Below, piece by piece: positions 12,616 to 24,944 of a DNA stretch of 64,000 bases. The stretch comes from Vespula vulgaris (taxonomy: Eukaryota > Arthropoda > Insecta > Hymenoptera > Vespidae): contig NC_066591.1 in the NCBI RefSeq assembly GCF_905475345.1, forward strand, positions 2,821,501-2,885,500. The letters are read 5' to 3'. The position numbers and the translations under genes were made by a program. The notes under the pieces were generated by a model. It made no database searches. It was not told the DNA's origin and saw only the letters and a program-made list of their open reading frames with translations. The first letter of the stretch is position 1. Every line of letters begins with the position of its first letter.

Positions 12616-13692
12616 ATAAAGATGAAAAAGAGAAAAGGAAAAATAACGGAGAGTACAACGCGACAGAGTCGGAAAAAGATGGAAAGAATGCTCGGCAATG
12701 TAGAAATGACACGATAACGGGATTATACACAAAAGCTACGGGAAAACATTGCAACGCGTGAATTTTCTTTTCGCAAAGGTCGAAATAAGCGAAGCCAATG
12801 GTGAAACAGGAAGGGAACTATAGTCCTTGTTTGAGAAGATGCAGCGTGTTCCGTCAATCCCGTAACGACGTACCCGTCCCGGAAAATTACTATTTTATTT
12901 TACTTTTCATGATCGAAAATAAATATTCTTTTGCGAGAGTAGAAAGAAAGAAAAGTGAAAAGGGATTAAATGAGAAAATAAAAGAATTTCAGATTCACTA
13001 TGATTTTGAACTGAGAGAGAACGACCGCATAGCAATCTTTTATAAAATTTAATTCGACGTTTTCGTTTCTTGAATTTTTGAAAAATTCAATTCCCATTAA
13101 TTATGAAAAACTGAGAACGACTTAAACTTTTATCATGAAGGAAGGTTTCGCTATTTGAAAATGATATTTCCTTCCTTCGTTTAGCATCCGTTCGTTGTCG
13201 TCGTTTAATTAACAAACTTAACAACGCTAACGAACTTACTTTCTTATCGAAGATCATTAAATAAAGAAGAATGTCAGAGATGCGAATTCTTACTTTATTC
13301 GTAAGTCTTTTAAAACTTGGCAGAATCGACGTAGTTGCGATATTTTAAGGTTGGCATAATCGGTGTTCCTAAAGCTTGCAATTTGTTCGACGTGACGGGC
13401 ATCGTTGCTAATCGTCCGGAAAAACATTTCGTAAAAGGAAGAAAGCTCGCGTGCCAAAAGAAGCTGGTAACCGTTAATAGACGTTAAAGCGCCGTTCGAC
13501 TTCCCTCATAATTTCATAGCCGCCATACGAGACAGTGCACGACCATTAAAACTCGTTAGATATTTAAGAGGCTCTTTATGACTGCTTCTTGTGAAAGACT
13601 TTTTCTAGCATCTCGTAATATCGCGTGCTCAGTGCGGCGAGTTAAAAATTTTATGAAAATATATTAGGCCCCTTGCGGTTATTTTTTCGAGT

Positions 13693-13740
13693 CCCTCTCT
13701 CCCTCTCTTTTTTCTTTCTCTTTCTCTTTCTCTTTCTCTG
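13693..13740. repeat. CT/CTTTCT tract
   Basis: Polypyrimidine run ending in four or so TTTCTC hexamers. Confidence 0.88.
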
Positions 13741-14039
13741 TATATCCCCTTTTCTTCCACTTGCTTAAATGCATTAACGTTTACTTAGATGAATTACCTT
13801 TCTCAGCTTTTTCCTTAAGCATTTCTTTCGAAAAAATATTGCATTGTATTTAGTTAAAAATATATACACATTATTCATAATTTTTCTTCTTCTCCAACAA
13901 CATCGTTTCATTTATATAGATATCACATGAAATATATAAGAGTGAAAATATATCTATCCATCGTAGGCCTTTATCAATCTTAAGTGGAACCATTTAGTTG
14001 GTACGAGGTCCCTTAATCGTTTTCGCTAACCCTCTAAAA

Positions 14040-14395
14040 GTGGTGTATTCAATGCAAGTGAAATTATTGATCGAAAGGAGTGCTGGTTGAGCTGAGCGAA
14101 GCATTACGAAACCATGGCTGAGAGGAGGAAAGGGTTATGGCGATTTAACGTCAGCTTAGGAACAGGTGAAACTGCGCTCGTCGAATTAATGACGTTAATG
14201 GACGGGGTAAACATAATGGGTAGCCTAATTATAACGACACGCCGTGTTATATTTTGTCGTTGTTCTCATGTTAGTCGGGAATATGGTGAAGTTACACAGC
14301 GAGTGGCCCACCCATCGTAAACTCTGAACGTAATGGGGCTTCATGTTCGAGCTAAACACCGCACTACGACACACCTGTGGACTACCAAACGATTG
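14040..14395. promoter_or_regulatory. Candidate conserved non-coding island with a 68-codon ORF
   Basis: About 350 bp of balanced composition standing out from AT-rich flanks. It contains an AUG in a good context (ACCATGG at 14112-14118) that opens a 68-codon frame ending at 14320. The product is not recognised and lacks domain-like features. The same bases carry TAAT-type words (GAATTAATG, ACGTTAATGG, CCTAATTATA) typical of homeodomain sites. A regulatory element is the more likely reading; a small ORF or 5' exon is the alternative. Confidence 0.18.
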
Positions 14396-14936
14396 TATTT
14401 TTTTCTCTCTCCTTCTTCTTCTCTTTTATTTGTTTATTTATATATTTATTATTGAAACGAATACAAGCGGTTTTATTTCCATTCTTTTACCATATTTCTC
14501 ACCACCGTTTTAGTTTTATTTAATATGTCAATAAAGATTTGACTTTACTTTCATACTATTCACTTGATCGACTTGTCGGATTTATTAACATTTAAATAAA
14601 TTTCCTATCGAATAAAAAAGTAAAAAGAAAATTGATTCAATTCAATATAATCGTTTACCATTCTCGTTCTATTTTATTTTTCTTTCGCTCGTATTTACGA
14701 CTTTAATCTTTTTCGAACTTTTATAATATTCTTCATTTCAAATCATTCCCCCTTTTTAGTTCGATTTAACTCACCATTATGTCGTTCTTTACAATAAACC
14801 TTCGCTCTCTACCAAAACATCCTTATTATTTTCGATCTTTGTATCCTATCTTTGATGACAGGAAAACGATCACTCACGTCTATACTGACTTGAACTACGT
14901 ACTATCTCCTTTCAAAGCTCATCCCTATCTCTATTT

Positions 14937-14940
<4 letters not shown>

Positions 14941-14976
<36 letters not shown>
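14941..14976. repeat. (CT)n microsatellite
   Basis: Pure CT repeat of about 33 nt followed by CCCTCT. Confidence 0.95.
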
Positions 14977-14977
<1 letters not shown>

Positions 14978-15076
14978 TATTGTTTACAAGTACCGTTTAA
15001 AACGGAAGCATCAATTTGTATTTATCGAATACGAGACTTCGTCATTTGAAATTCTCTTCGATTTCTATTGAAAGTG

Positions 15077-15079
<3 letters not shown>

Positions 15080-15108
<29 letters not shown>
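15080..15108. repeat. (CT)n microsatellite
   Basis: Pure CT repeat, same orientation as the tract 100 bp upstream. Confidence 0.95.
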
Positions 15109-15113
<5 letters not shown>

Positions 15114-16142
15114 ATTCAGAAGGAGTACCAGAAGAAAATCCTTTTACTTTAAATCACCAATGCTTCCTTTTTTCTTACTTTCCAGTTCGATACTCTCGAC
15201 GGTAATCCGTCGAGATGCTATGGCAGATATATTCGATAGAAAGAATAAAGAAAAAAAGAGAAAGAAAAAGAAAAAAGATTTTCGAATACTTCGGAGAAAA
15301 ATGCATTGTCGACATATCCCGTCATTTTTATTTAAATAAAACGTACGAGTTACAATTTTTTTCTTTCTCTCTTTCTCTCTCTGTTCTTTCTCAAAACATT
15401 TTCAGATACCTTTTACTCTTCAAAGATATACAAGTGCACATTCGTTAAATCTTTACTCTCTTCTTTACTATCCTTCTTTCTTATCTACTGGTATTTTCCT
15501 CGACGGGATACTCGAGAAGAGTCAATGCTGTCGACAACTATATAGGAACTTTAATGTTCTCAAGTTTTAAGGATATCATTTCGCTTATTACTTTCTTTCA
15601 TGTAACTATGATAACAGAGGATGATAATCGCGAGAGATAGCTATAGTAAAAGTATCACAGAAATACTCGCCGTAGAACGTCGTTATACATTTATTATATT
15701 GTATTATAATCTGGCGAATAAAATCCGAATGTTTTTTATCTACCTAATATTTTATTCAACGATTTTAAATTATCAAATTCGTATCATTTAGTAATACTAA
15801 AAATGAGAACGTTTCTTCTCTCGATCATCATCCTTCATAGAAAGCTTTTCTTTTTATCAAAAGAATTATGCGAGTGAAAAACAAGTAACGATTCAAAGTT
15901 AAAAACGGTCCTCGACATCGTATCCTATCCCTTTGACCTAATTCCAAAGTATCCACGAGTAGAGTTGAAAAATATCGAGGATTTACATACTATGGTAGAT
16001 TAAAAATGATTCGTTCGAACGAAATATTGTTTATCTTGGAATTGTCTTCTTCTCCAAAGTAAAAACCATCTTTCTCGATAGTTGTTCTATTTTTTACGTC
16101 ATACGATCCTTGATATAAAAGGGATAAAGATTGGAGTTGGAG

Positions 16143-16185
16143 AACGACGATGACGACGATGACGACGACGACGACGACGACAACG
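16143..16185. repeat. (GAC)n/(GAT)n trinucleotide repeat
   Basis: Imperfect trinucleotide repeat of GAC with two GAT units. It yields an artefactual poly-Asp (plus) or poly-Ser/Val (minus) frame. Confidence 0.95.
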
Positions 16186-16189
16186 TAAC

Positions 16190-16540
16190 GACACAGTCCT
16201 GTTGGATTAATGGTCGTATTATCGCGATCTGGCAAAATTTAGCCTCCCTTCGAGTAGCGCTATCGGTCCTCGTAGTTGTCGTCGTCCACGTAGCTCGCTT
16301 CGATATCGATAATGGACGGCGTTCGAGGTCCTCGGCATCGTTTCGCATACTCTCCCATCCTTGCGCATAATTCACGCCCGCGAACCGTACTCCGAATATT
16401 CCGAGATATCCCTAGTAAAGAGAAGGTGGGATGGGTCGGGTTGTACCTTCGCGTATCAACGCCATGGAATTTCCAATCTATCCCTCTTGCCGTTAAATCC
16501 AACGGCTAGGTGGTTTGGCAAAGCTTTCGAGAACGGCATG
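16190..16540. promoter_or_regulatory. GC-richer island, possible regulatory DNA
   Basis: About 350 bp with near-balanced composition and many CG dinucleotides directly downstream of the trinucleotide repeat. Frames are open on both strands (65-93 codons), which reflects low TA content rather than clear coding. No product is recognised. Confidence 0.17.
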
Positions 16541-17245
16541 GTCTTGTTGCGCACAGCTAATTAGTAATTATCAAGAATCTTCGAATACCGAGATGTCAGC
16601 AATCGCAAAGACGAGAAATAACCTCTGTACAGTCTAACGAGAACGCGATGGTTTCTACTTTGTAATTTTATTCGTATTAAACGAGTGATACTTGACTTTA
16701 TTTTTATACTTTCTTCTTTCCCTTTTCTTTCTTTTTCTTTTTCTTCTTTTTTATAAGTACAAGTACTTATATCTCTTGGAAAAATAAATCTTTGAAAAAG
16801 CATTTGATAACAATAATATAAGTCTCTTGAAATTTATCAATGTAAGTAGAAACCAGAGCTATATTTAACGAGGACGTTGATTGATTAATATTGAAAATAT
16901 CGTTTATATATCTTATCTATCTTAGTTTCATTTCTTAATAATAAATTTATCGTATTATTAACACATTGCACTTTAAGAGTTCGTAAGTTTTGTTATTTTC
17001 GTTAATGACGCTCTGATTTTGTCGAAGAGAAATATCGGTTTCTGGTCCTCTCTCTATCTCGATGTCCCTACAATCGAAACTCTCGGTAGTTCACCTAACC
17101 GTACTAGTCGATTCGACATGACACGCGCGAGAGCTACGTTTCCCCGGAGGCACTAAACCAAACCACCGCGAACGCCGATATACGACCACGAGATCGTTAC
17201 GAGATACGGACACGAGTATAGAACGCTGGAGACCCAACTGGACTA

Positions 17246-17269
17246 TCTCTCTCTCTCTCTCTCTCTCTA
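17246..17269. repeat. (CT)n microsatellite
   Basis: Pure CT repeat next to a GC-richer stretch at 17080-17245. Confidence 0.93.
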
Positions 17270-18802
17270 CCACTATTCCTTCTATGTGGAAACACACGCG
17301 TGTTAGCTTACCGATAATGTATATTAACCAGTCCGTGTTTGCACAATAGTGACAATAAGTACTCTTTTAAACGATCAAGAACTAGAAATACGCGAATCAT
17401 ATTAATACAATATAATTATATTTAATAGTCAACATTATATCCACGTCGTAATAATTATTCACCTGGAATAGTAAAAAAGTAACGTAAATCTTAATAAATG
17501 TAATCAATTGTTTAATTCTTCAATAAAAAGGCTAATTTTCACATAAAGTAGTATATAATGAATTTTGAAATATGCGATGTTATTGCTCGCGAGAAATAAT
17601 GTTCCTCGAAACGATTTTGTCTTATAATATTTTTGACGGACAACGTCCGTCCTACTTGTTAGGACGTGATTTTTACTGAAAATCCTGCCTCGTTCGTCAG
17701 CCATTTTTTTCAATCGTAAATCAACGCCGCAACTCGCGTGTCCAATCTGCTTTATTCCAAGAGAAAAGTCCGTAATTTTACGATGTTGTCTTTTCGTCAC
17801 TTTGACCATTGACCAATCTCGGAATGGACGTTCTCTTCAGAGCAATACGAAGTGGACTGTGTGCGTTTTGATTTTCTGCGTGAGCTTTGAATGAATATTC
17901 GAAAAAATAAACAAATAAAAATCTAGAAATAAAAAACAGAGACCAAAAAAAAAAGAAAGGAAAATGCAAAAAACAAATAGAAAAAGAACAAGAAATGGGG
18001 GTGAGGAGGAGGAAATTCGGGCGTAGGTACAGTAAACAAAAAAAAAAAAATTACAGATTACTTTTTTTATTTCATCGAACGGCGAAGCGACAAATAAATC
18101 GGGAAATAAATTCGCGCGAGTGTTCGTTGGATACGTGGGAAAAAGCAAGCGTTTCACTTATAATTATTTTTATTCCGCGAGAAATGCGTTCAACGCGAGC
18201 TGACGTATTTACAGACCACTATCACACATGACAATTTCAACTACATAGACACAGACAATATCTTTGTATGTTGGCCGACTGTTACACTATAATTCGACGG
18301 AACGGATTAAACTGTCTTTCAACGGACGAACACGATTCGTCGGAACGATCGACGAAGGGTGCTATTTCTATCGAACCTACAAACATATATACACTCGATA
18401 CCATCTGTCAACGTTTCACGGAAATACAAGAATCATGAGGCATCGACTCTCGTGAGATACCAACATCGCGATATCTCTTTCTTTCATTTGCCAACAATAC
18501 GATTCACATTTAATGGCATAGCTGAAGATGGACTATTCCCGATGAAATAAATTAAATCGTAAAATTTTCATACTCTCTTCTCGTTGGTGCATCGATTATT
18601 CATCCATTCCAGAATATTAAGTATCCTTTTAGAATAGAATATATAGCAGGAAGTTCATTTTGGTGAATCTAATGTGTGTTAAATAAACGACACATTTGTG
18701 ACAGCTAAAAGGGAATAATAATAAAAAAAAAAAAATAACAATCTGCATAGAATGCAACGTTCTTTTTTTTTCTCAATGAATATAGACGAAGAGAAGAAGA
18801 AT

Positions 18803-18875
<73 letters not shown>
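18803..18875. repeat. Long (GA)n microsatellite
   Basis: GA repeat of about 73 nt with three minor interruptions (AAAG, GGGA). The minus-strand Ser-Leu frame across it is an artefact. Confidence 0.96.
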
Positions 18876-18877
<2 letters not shown>

Positions 18878-20461
18878 TTTTAATTAAACTATGTATTCTG
18901 TATTCTCGTCGGAACAAATTCAATCTCACCGGTTTATCCAGGACCGTGACCCACATCGCTATCTTCGTGCATCCCCACACACTTTCACTCTCCCTCTTTC
19001 GTCTTCCATGAACCCCACAGGTTATCCTTTTTTATTATTTCCTCGCATCTACAAGACAGCGATAGCTTGATGGACGTTGTGGGAAGAGGGTGAAACGCAA
19101 AATAGATGCGACATTCGTACGCACTAGTCTAGGCTCGTATACTTTTAAATTTAGAGAGATGTCTGTGTATTTTACAACGTGGAACGACCAAGAGCCTGTA
19201 ACTATCGTGCGTTTCCATTGGCTATTCGTCAATGGGATATACGATCTCTTTCCTCCAAATGTGTATACATACGAACAACCCTATGCTGTTGCTTCGAACG
19301 ACTCCCTCGATTACTTTTCATTGTCTGTAAATGTAAGTTAGTACGTTAGACCAACATGGTCGTTTATTTTAAACGTTTCGTAGTCCTCGTGTTAACGTAG
19401 AAAAGATACGTATGTAGGTATTTGGTTCCGAATGGATATTCTTAAAGAAGGGATCCCCGTAAATCGAAGATAAACGATGTTCCCAAAGCCGCATCGTATT
19501 GCTAGCAGTAATTCGAATTCACTGTTATATTTATTAGGTACGATCGGTAAAACCTATGGAAAAAAGAAAAGACGAAATTCTTAAGTAAGTAGAATTTCGA
19601 GCTGTGAAATAAGTTTCACGATAAATTAGATGAATTATTTCCGAAGTATTGGATTTTTATCGAATTAACGGAACAATATTAATTTATATAATGTATCGAT
19701 TCAGACGAAATATATGATTACACGTTATTTTATACGAAGAAAATAATTATATTGAAAAGTATATAGTTAGATTTCGATCTCGCTCATTCTGCTATGACCT
19801 CGTTATTTCTGCTGTGGTAAACAAAACGAAAAGTACGAAACAAAGGAGAAATAAATATAGAAGTCATCTTGTCACGAGATAACGTACGATAGACACTCGT
19901 AAATATCGTGTTTTCAAACTGAAATGTCATATCTTATAGATAGTACGTAAATATCTATTACATTATTATTTAATTATGTCAATTTTATATGCACGTATAT
20001 ATTTATATATATATATATATAATAATTCATACTTATTTAAGATAGATAGGAAAAATTCATCGTCATACTTTATATATTAAATTAATCTTACAATTATTAT
20101 TGTTTCTCTTTAAAGACATTGTCCTGCACGTGTTTTAATATGAATTTTTAATAAAAAATATCTTTCAAGTATGACGAATTTTACAAATGCCTGGAGATTA
20201 TTTCAGTACGTACGTATGTTACATTGCATGTAATGTCCACTTTAACTGCATACTTGCTGACAAACACTCGTGTACGAACCACATTTCGTATGATTCTCAT
20301 ACTAGACGTTCGAGAGAAAACGAAGAGGATGAGAGACGAGCATACACCAGGGATTTGTTTATAACCCATAGACTATATGCTCACTGCGAATTCGTAGAAA
20401 CATTCGTACGAAATATATGTGGAATGCGAGAGAGCGTTGTACGTTCCAGCTTGACACAAAG

Positions 20462-20520
20462 GGAGAGAAAGAGATAGATAGATAGATAGGTAAAGAGAGA
20501 GAGAAAGAGAGAGAGAGAAA
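20462..20520. repeat. Compound (GATA)n (GA)n
   Basis: Four GATA units followed by GA repeats with GAAA interruptions. Confidence 0.9.
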
Positions 20521-21263
20521 GCGTGCGCATTCTACGATGCCATGATGAAACGAACTAAAGTATCGTCGTGTATTCTTGCGAGGAAACCAACGCAGCGCGG
20601 GAAAACGTATATTTCCTTTCGTCGGTGATGCTCACTAGAATTCGCTGCGACGAATTAAATTCTGTGGGAGAGAAACTCTGATATTTTATTGTTAATGGAG
20701 ATTCAGACAAAATACAGATAAGAAATCAATATTATTCAAAAAATACAGATTTATTTTTGTATGAACTAGATATGTTCATTGTTTTGATAAAATCGTATAA
20801 CTTTCTACAGCTTTGTAGACGTCTAAAAATGTTTTCGCAAGAGAGCTAAGAATTCTCTTTAATATTTTTGCCAAACGGAATATTAGTTTTATAAACGTGC
20901 AAGTGTAATTGGTTAAATACATCGAGGCAAGCTCTCCGATGAAACTTTTTCTCCGAAAAAATATTTGTCTTATAAATAATTTCTTGAGAAAAAAAAGCCG
21001 GTTAATTCAAGGATATTTGCCAGTTATTTACTTTTTTCTGTAAATTTTCACCATCTGTAGTTTACACATTTATATGGAAAACAGTCCGACTATAATCAAA
21101 TTCTTTCTCTTTAATCTTATCTATCCTTTGATAAAAAATAGTCAAAGAAAGATAAGACGTGTTCTTTACGTCAAATTTCCATCAAGGAAGATCTAATTAG
21201 CTCGCGTGACATCATTGCCTTTTACATTTCTGATGGGGCTTAGAAAAAAGATAAATAGAGTAC

Positions 21264-21310
21264 GGATAGAGAAAGAGAGAGAGAGAGAGACAGAGAGAGA
21301 TATGGAGAGG
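21264..21310. repeat. Imperfect (GA)n
   Basis: GA repeat with CAGA and TATGGA interruptions. Confidence 0.88.
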
Positions 21311-21329
21311 GAGAAAAAGTACAAAGGAA

Positions 21330-21560
21330 CGAGAGCGATGGCGAGTTCCTCTCGTTAGTGAACGGCTACATACAGTCTGCTAAGCAGAGAAGACTGCAGA
21401 GAAAGATAGACGAGAAACGGGTCCTCGACCGTTCGACGGCTTTGACGGCAGTTTTTAGCGCCGGTATGGCTCTGCTTAACAGCTGTGTGATCTTCAGATC
21501 ACTGACTCGGAAATATCGTTCGCATGCCGTACCTAACGCGAAACTGAACTTTTGATCCTG
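21330..21560. promoter_or_regulatory. GC-richer island with short hairpin
   Basis: About 230 bp of balanced composition. It includes a 16-nt near-palindrome at 21487-21502 (GTGATCT, two-base centre, AGATCAC). A 65-codon open frame across it starts with GUG, not AUG, so it is not called as coding. Confidence 0.15.
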
Positions 21561-22158
21561 TGCCTCCTATGCACTTACCACTACTACTGGTACCATCCCC
21601 TTTCCTCTCCCCACTACCATCACTTTCTACAACCCCTACTTTCTTCGACCTTACACAAGTTGGCCCCCGTTCGTCTTGAACGAATTTACTCGTTTGCTCG
21701 TATCCGAGTTGCTAGCCCTTTTTATACACTATACCTCGATTTCACAGGCTTTGAGAGCATGCGAAAGAAACTAGGAAAGAAGCCTTTACATATTTTCTTA
21801 TTTCTTCGCGTTAATCGACCTTTTCGATTCTCTTCCTTTTGTATTTTTCCTTTTTTCTAATTTTTTCATTTTAATCGAAGAACGTTCCGCGAAGGAAAGA
21901 AGAAAAAGGAGAGAAGAGAAAGAAGGAACGTCGAACAATTTAACTTTTTTAAGTGAAAGTAATTCGATAAGAAACTTATTCTAGGTAGAATAGATCGATC
22001 ATAGAATATATCGAAACTAACGAGACATGCAATGATGATTCTTCGTCGTCGTTATCTACGAAATACGAGCTATCTCTCTTCTTTCTAGCCGAACGCATAC
22101 CGTGAGTTCCGGGTAAAGATTATTAGTGTTGTATAAACCGCGTTCGCTTGGTATTGTC

Positions 22159-22165
22159 CTCTCTT

Positions 22166-22196
<31 letters not shown>

Positions 22197-22200
22197 GTCC
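22159..22200. repeat. (CT)n microsatellite
   Basis: CT repeat with two CTGT interruptions. Confidence 0.93.
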
Positions 22201-22822
22201 CTTCCTCCCTTCCGTCTACGGCCGACCTTTCGATACAAATACTTTCACGTGACCTTTTATCCGTGCTCGTAGAGATAATAAAGTTTCGAAAGCATAGCTA
22301 TTTTAGGTCGACGGGAAAAAAGTTTTTTTTCGCGTCCGTCCAAACATTCGGATGCAATTATTTTCTTCGACGTTGGAGCTCGGCTCATTGAAATCAATTT
22401 TTTGATAGAATTTTTTAAAACTATTTTTTAAGTCAACAATACAAATTTTTAAATACGCGAATCATCCAATCAGCATTGTTATATAACGAGGTTTCCATCT
22501 TTACAAATGGCGTTAACTTTAATATAGATGAAAAAGGAAAGAAGCGAAGATCCCAAGGAGCTGTAAATTCCAAGTTCGATCGTTGCTCTGAATTGCCTAC
22601 CTCGGGCTTGCACGATCGACTTTTACGTATTTGCATAAGGACGATGCATCGCCTTGTTCTCGACTTTATTTTATCTTCATGGAGCAGCCACGTTTTGTAT
22701 CCTAAAACTGAGAGTGCATACTTCGCAACTTTCTTTTTTCTTGATACTCTGTAAATGACTTTCTTCTTCGAATTCGTCGTCGTTGCGGTCAAAGTTTTCT
22801 GGAAGATTACCGTGAAAGAAAA

Positions 22823-22831
22823 AGGAGAGAA

Positions 22832-22881
<50 letters not shown>
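22823..22881. repeat. Long (GA)n microsatellite
   Basis: Imperfect GA start, then a pure GA core at 22839-22881. Confidence 0.96.
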
Positions 22882-22884
<3 letters not shown>

Positions 22885-23023
22885 GATAGAAAGAGAAAGA
22901 AATATATTGATTCATAAAGCTGAACTCGGATAATCAGCGTAACGTGATTTGTTTTTCTATATTCTCGTAGCAATATACCGCCGCAGTCGTTGTTTTTATG
23001 AAAAGAAAAAAGAAACAGAAAAA

Positions 23024-23143
23024 ATGGGAAAACCGATAGTCGCTCGGAATTCAACGAATTGCCAGAGAAGCGGCCAGGATAACGAGGGAATTGCATTAGA
23101 GTATCGCCCAACGATGCTTCGTCCGGCAATAGGATACCCAGCC
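23024..23143 (+). CDS. Candidate first coding exon ending at a splice donor
   Basis: An AUG in strong context (A at -3, G at +4) opens 40 codons that run to a near-consensus splice donor, GTGAGT at 23144-23149, in phase 0. The sense peptide starts MGKPIVARNS and ends AIGYPA. Composition is unlike the repeats around it, with no low-complexity run and a spread of residue types. I recognise no domain. The opposite strand is also open here (a non-AUG frame), and no acceptor exon can be named, so this may be chance. If real, it would be an alternative 5' exon of a gene whose other exons lie outside the readable evidence. Confidence 0.15.
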
Positions 23144-23302
23144 GTGAGTTCGATTCTTTCCTCTCATTAACAATTATCCTTTGTTACTCTTATCTTACTT
23201 TTTCTATCTTTGATCGCGAAAGCGAACGAACGAACATTACGAAAAAAAAAACATTTAAAGCTCTCGCGAGATTTTTTCTCTTTTTCGTTCTCTTTTGTTT
23301 CT

Positions 23303-23333
23303 CTTTCTTTCTTTCTTTCTTTCTTTCTTGCTT
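23303..23333. repeat. (TTTC)n tetranucleotide repeat
   Basis: About seven TTTC units followed by a diverged tail. Confidence 0.92.
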
Positions 23334-24810
23334 TCCTTTTCGCATTTCACGTTATTATGAACGTACGTAAATCAATCGTTAATGAAGAAGACGGCGTTTC
23401 ATTAATCACCAAGCAGATTGCAATATTTTCTGTGCGAATGAGAAATAAAAAAAAAAAGAAAGAAAGAAAGCGATTCGTTATAAAATCGTACAGAGTTTTC
23501 GTTTCTATCATTGCGGCAATTAATTTTCGAAGCGAACGTAACGGGTTTGTTAATCCGATTAGAAAGTATCTGACGTATCGTTAATTACAGTTCGTACGTA
23601 GGAAAACCGCATTGATTGTTCCCTTTAGAAAAATACTCGCCGAGTGCTTTTATCGATAAAGAAATATAATACAACTTCGTGTATGAAACAATGCGAGAGA
23701 AAATAATTCTTAATCCATGGGGTATTATTTAAACGAATAAATTCAATTTTCACGCTACTGTCAACCGTTATCGAACGTTAAACTAAAAGAACCCGAGGAT
23801 AGAAAAAGTTAAGAAGTATTGTATACGATAGAAACGATCGAGCGAAATATTATTTTAAAAATGAAAAATAAGAGAGAACACTTTTTATCTGTCCTTAAGA
23901 CGAAAAATAAAGTTATACAATAACGAAGTGTATTAATCCTACGATCTTTCTGTTCCGATGGTGACCCGTAAAATTGTATTTATATTTATTGCATTTTTTC
24001 TTTTTTATTAATCGTTTATTGCTAGCGAAATTATTTTCTATCTTGCATATATCGATTGACAAGAACAAAGAGAATTTCTTTATCTACCGATAGCGTTAAT
24101 TTTCTGTAAAATTTCGACGTTCGTCATTGATTGCTTGAATGGTTCCAAAGCTTTCCTTCAGAAATTTTTTTACGTTCAAGAAGTGGACATTAATCAATGG
24201 ACGAGAAGGACGTTGTCGTCGTTAGGGTTGTCAAGGCACATTGTCGTTGAAGGCCTCACACAGGCCAGAGAGATGTCAACCTCGAAAATGAATTGCCCTG
24301 GTATAAGAAAATATGAGAAAAAAAAAGAATCTCAAATTAATAGCATACCTCCAATATAGCTATCTTAAGGAATGCTTGCAACTCGTTTTCCTTTTCGTCG
24401 TGTCATCGCGTAGTAATCTTGCTTTCGATGAGACAGACCAAACGATCGGGCTTCTTGTTTCAATACCTGTAAAAAAGAAAGCAACGAAGAATTTATTTAA
24501 AAGGAGATAAAGATTAATAGAAGAAGAGGATGCCTCGAAAATTTCTATGTTTTTATATTTTAAGTCGATTTTCATTATTTTCTATATTATCATAAAGTAT
24601 CGCTAATATGAATCTTTATGGATTCCAAATTTCCAAGTTCGTCCTACTTATATATTAAAAAAGATGCTTTGGTCGACTTTGTATATCCTACATATATCCA
24701 CGATAAAGGAAATTCTACGAAATTCATTGCTTTGCTTCAACCCTTTCCAACGAAAATCCGTTGCCTTTGGTTGCGTGCTCTTCTTTCGTTGGTCCAAAGA
24801 GAACAGGGAG

Positions 24811-24811
24811 A

Positions 24812-24844
<33 letters not shown>
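24811..24844. repeat. (GA)n microsatellite
   Basis: GA repeat with a single GCGA interruption. Confidence 0.92.
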
Positions 24845-24905
24845 TATAAAGAGAGTCGACTATTTTAGTAACCCTAGCACGCTTGTGCTTCGGATGCTAA
24901 CATAC

Positions 24906-24944
24906 CATGCGCATGTATGTGTATGCGTACATATACACATATGT
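24906..24944. other. Alternating purine-pyrimidine tract
   Basis: Thirty-nine consecutive bases alternate pyrimidine and purine without error. The tract mixes CA, TG, CG and TA steps rather than being a simple dinucleotide repeat. Such tracts can adopt left-handed Z-DNA under negative supercoiling. Confidence 0.8.

Larger units (their letters stand above)
9700..14030. other. Non-genic stretch with GA microsatellites
   Basis: AT-rich unique DNA with no recognised gene. A somewhat GC-richer part lies at about 10130-11290 and an AT-rich, stop-dense part at 11300-12250. GA tracts lie near 10745, 12443 and 12574, and a CTTTCT-type tract near 13693. The Ser-Leu and Phe-rich minus-strand open frames at 12280-12754 come from the GA tracts. 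Confidence 0.6.
18880..21320. other. Non-genic AT-rich stretch
   Basis: Unique AT-rich DNA with a short (TA)n at 20004-20022 and a GATA plus GA run at 20462-20520. One AUG-started frame of 96 codons (20187-20477, plus) is present; it is unrecognised and its 3' end runs into the GA repeat, so it is not called. Confidence 0.5.

Noticed and set aside
12280..12754. Three overlapping minus-strand ORFs rich in Ser, Leu and Phe
   Set aside because: Three frames open at once over GA-rich DNA is the signature of a microsatellite, not of a gene.
20187..20477. 96-codon AUG ORF with several Cys
   Set aside because: Unrecognised, with weak start context and a C-terminus that runs into a GA repeat. The length is within chance.
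22433..23129. Minus-strand ORFs of 150-160 codons
   Set aside because: Both are carried through the GA tract at 22823-22881 as Ser-Leu repeats. The frame reaching 23129 starts at UUG.
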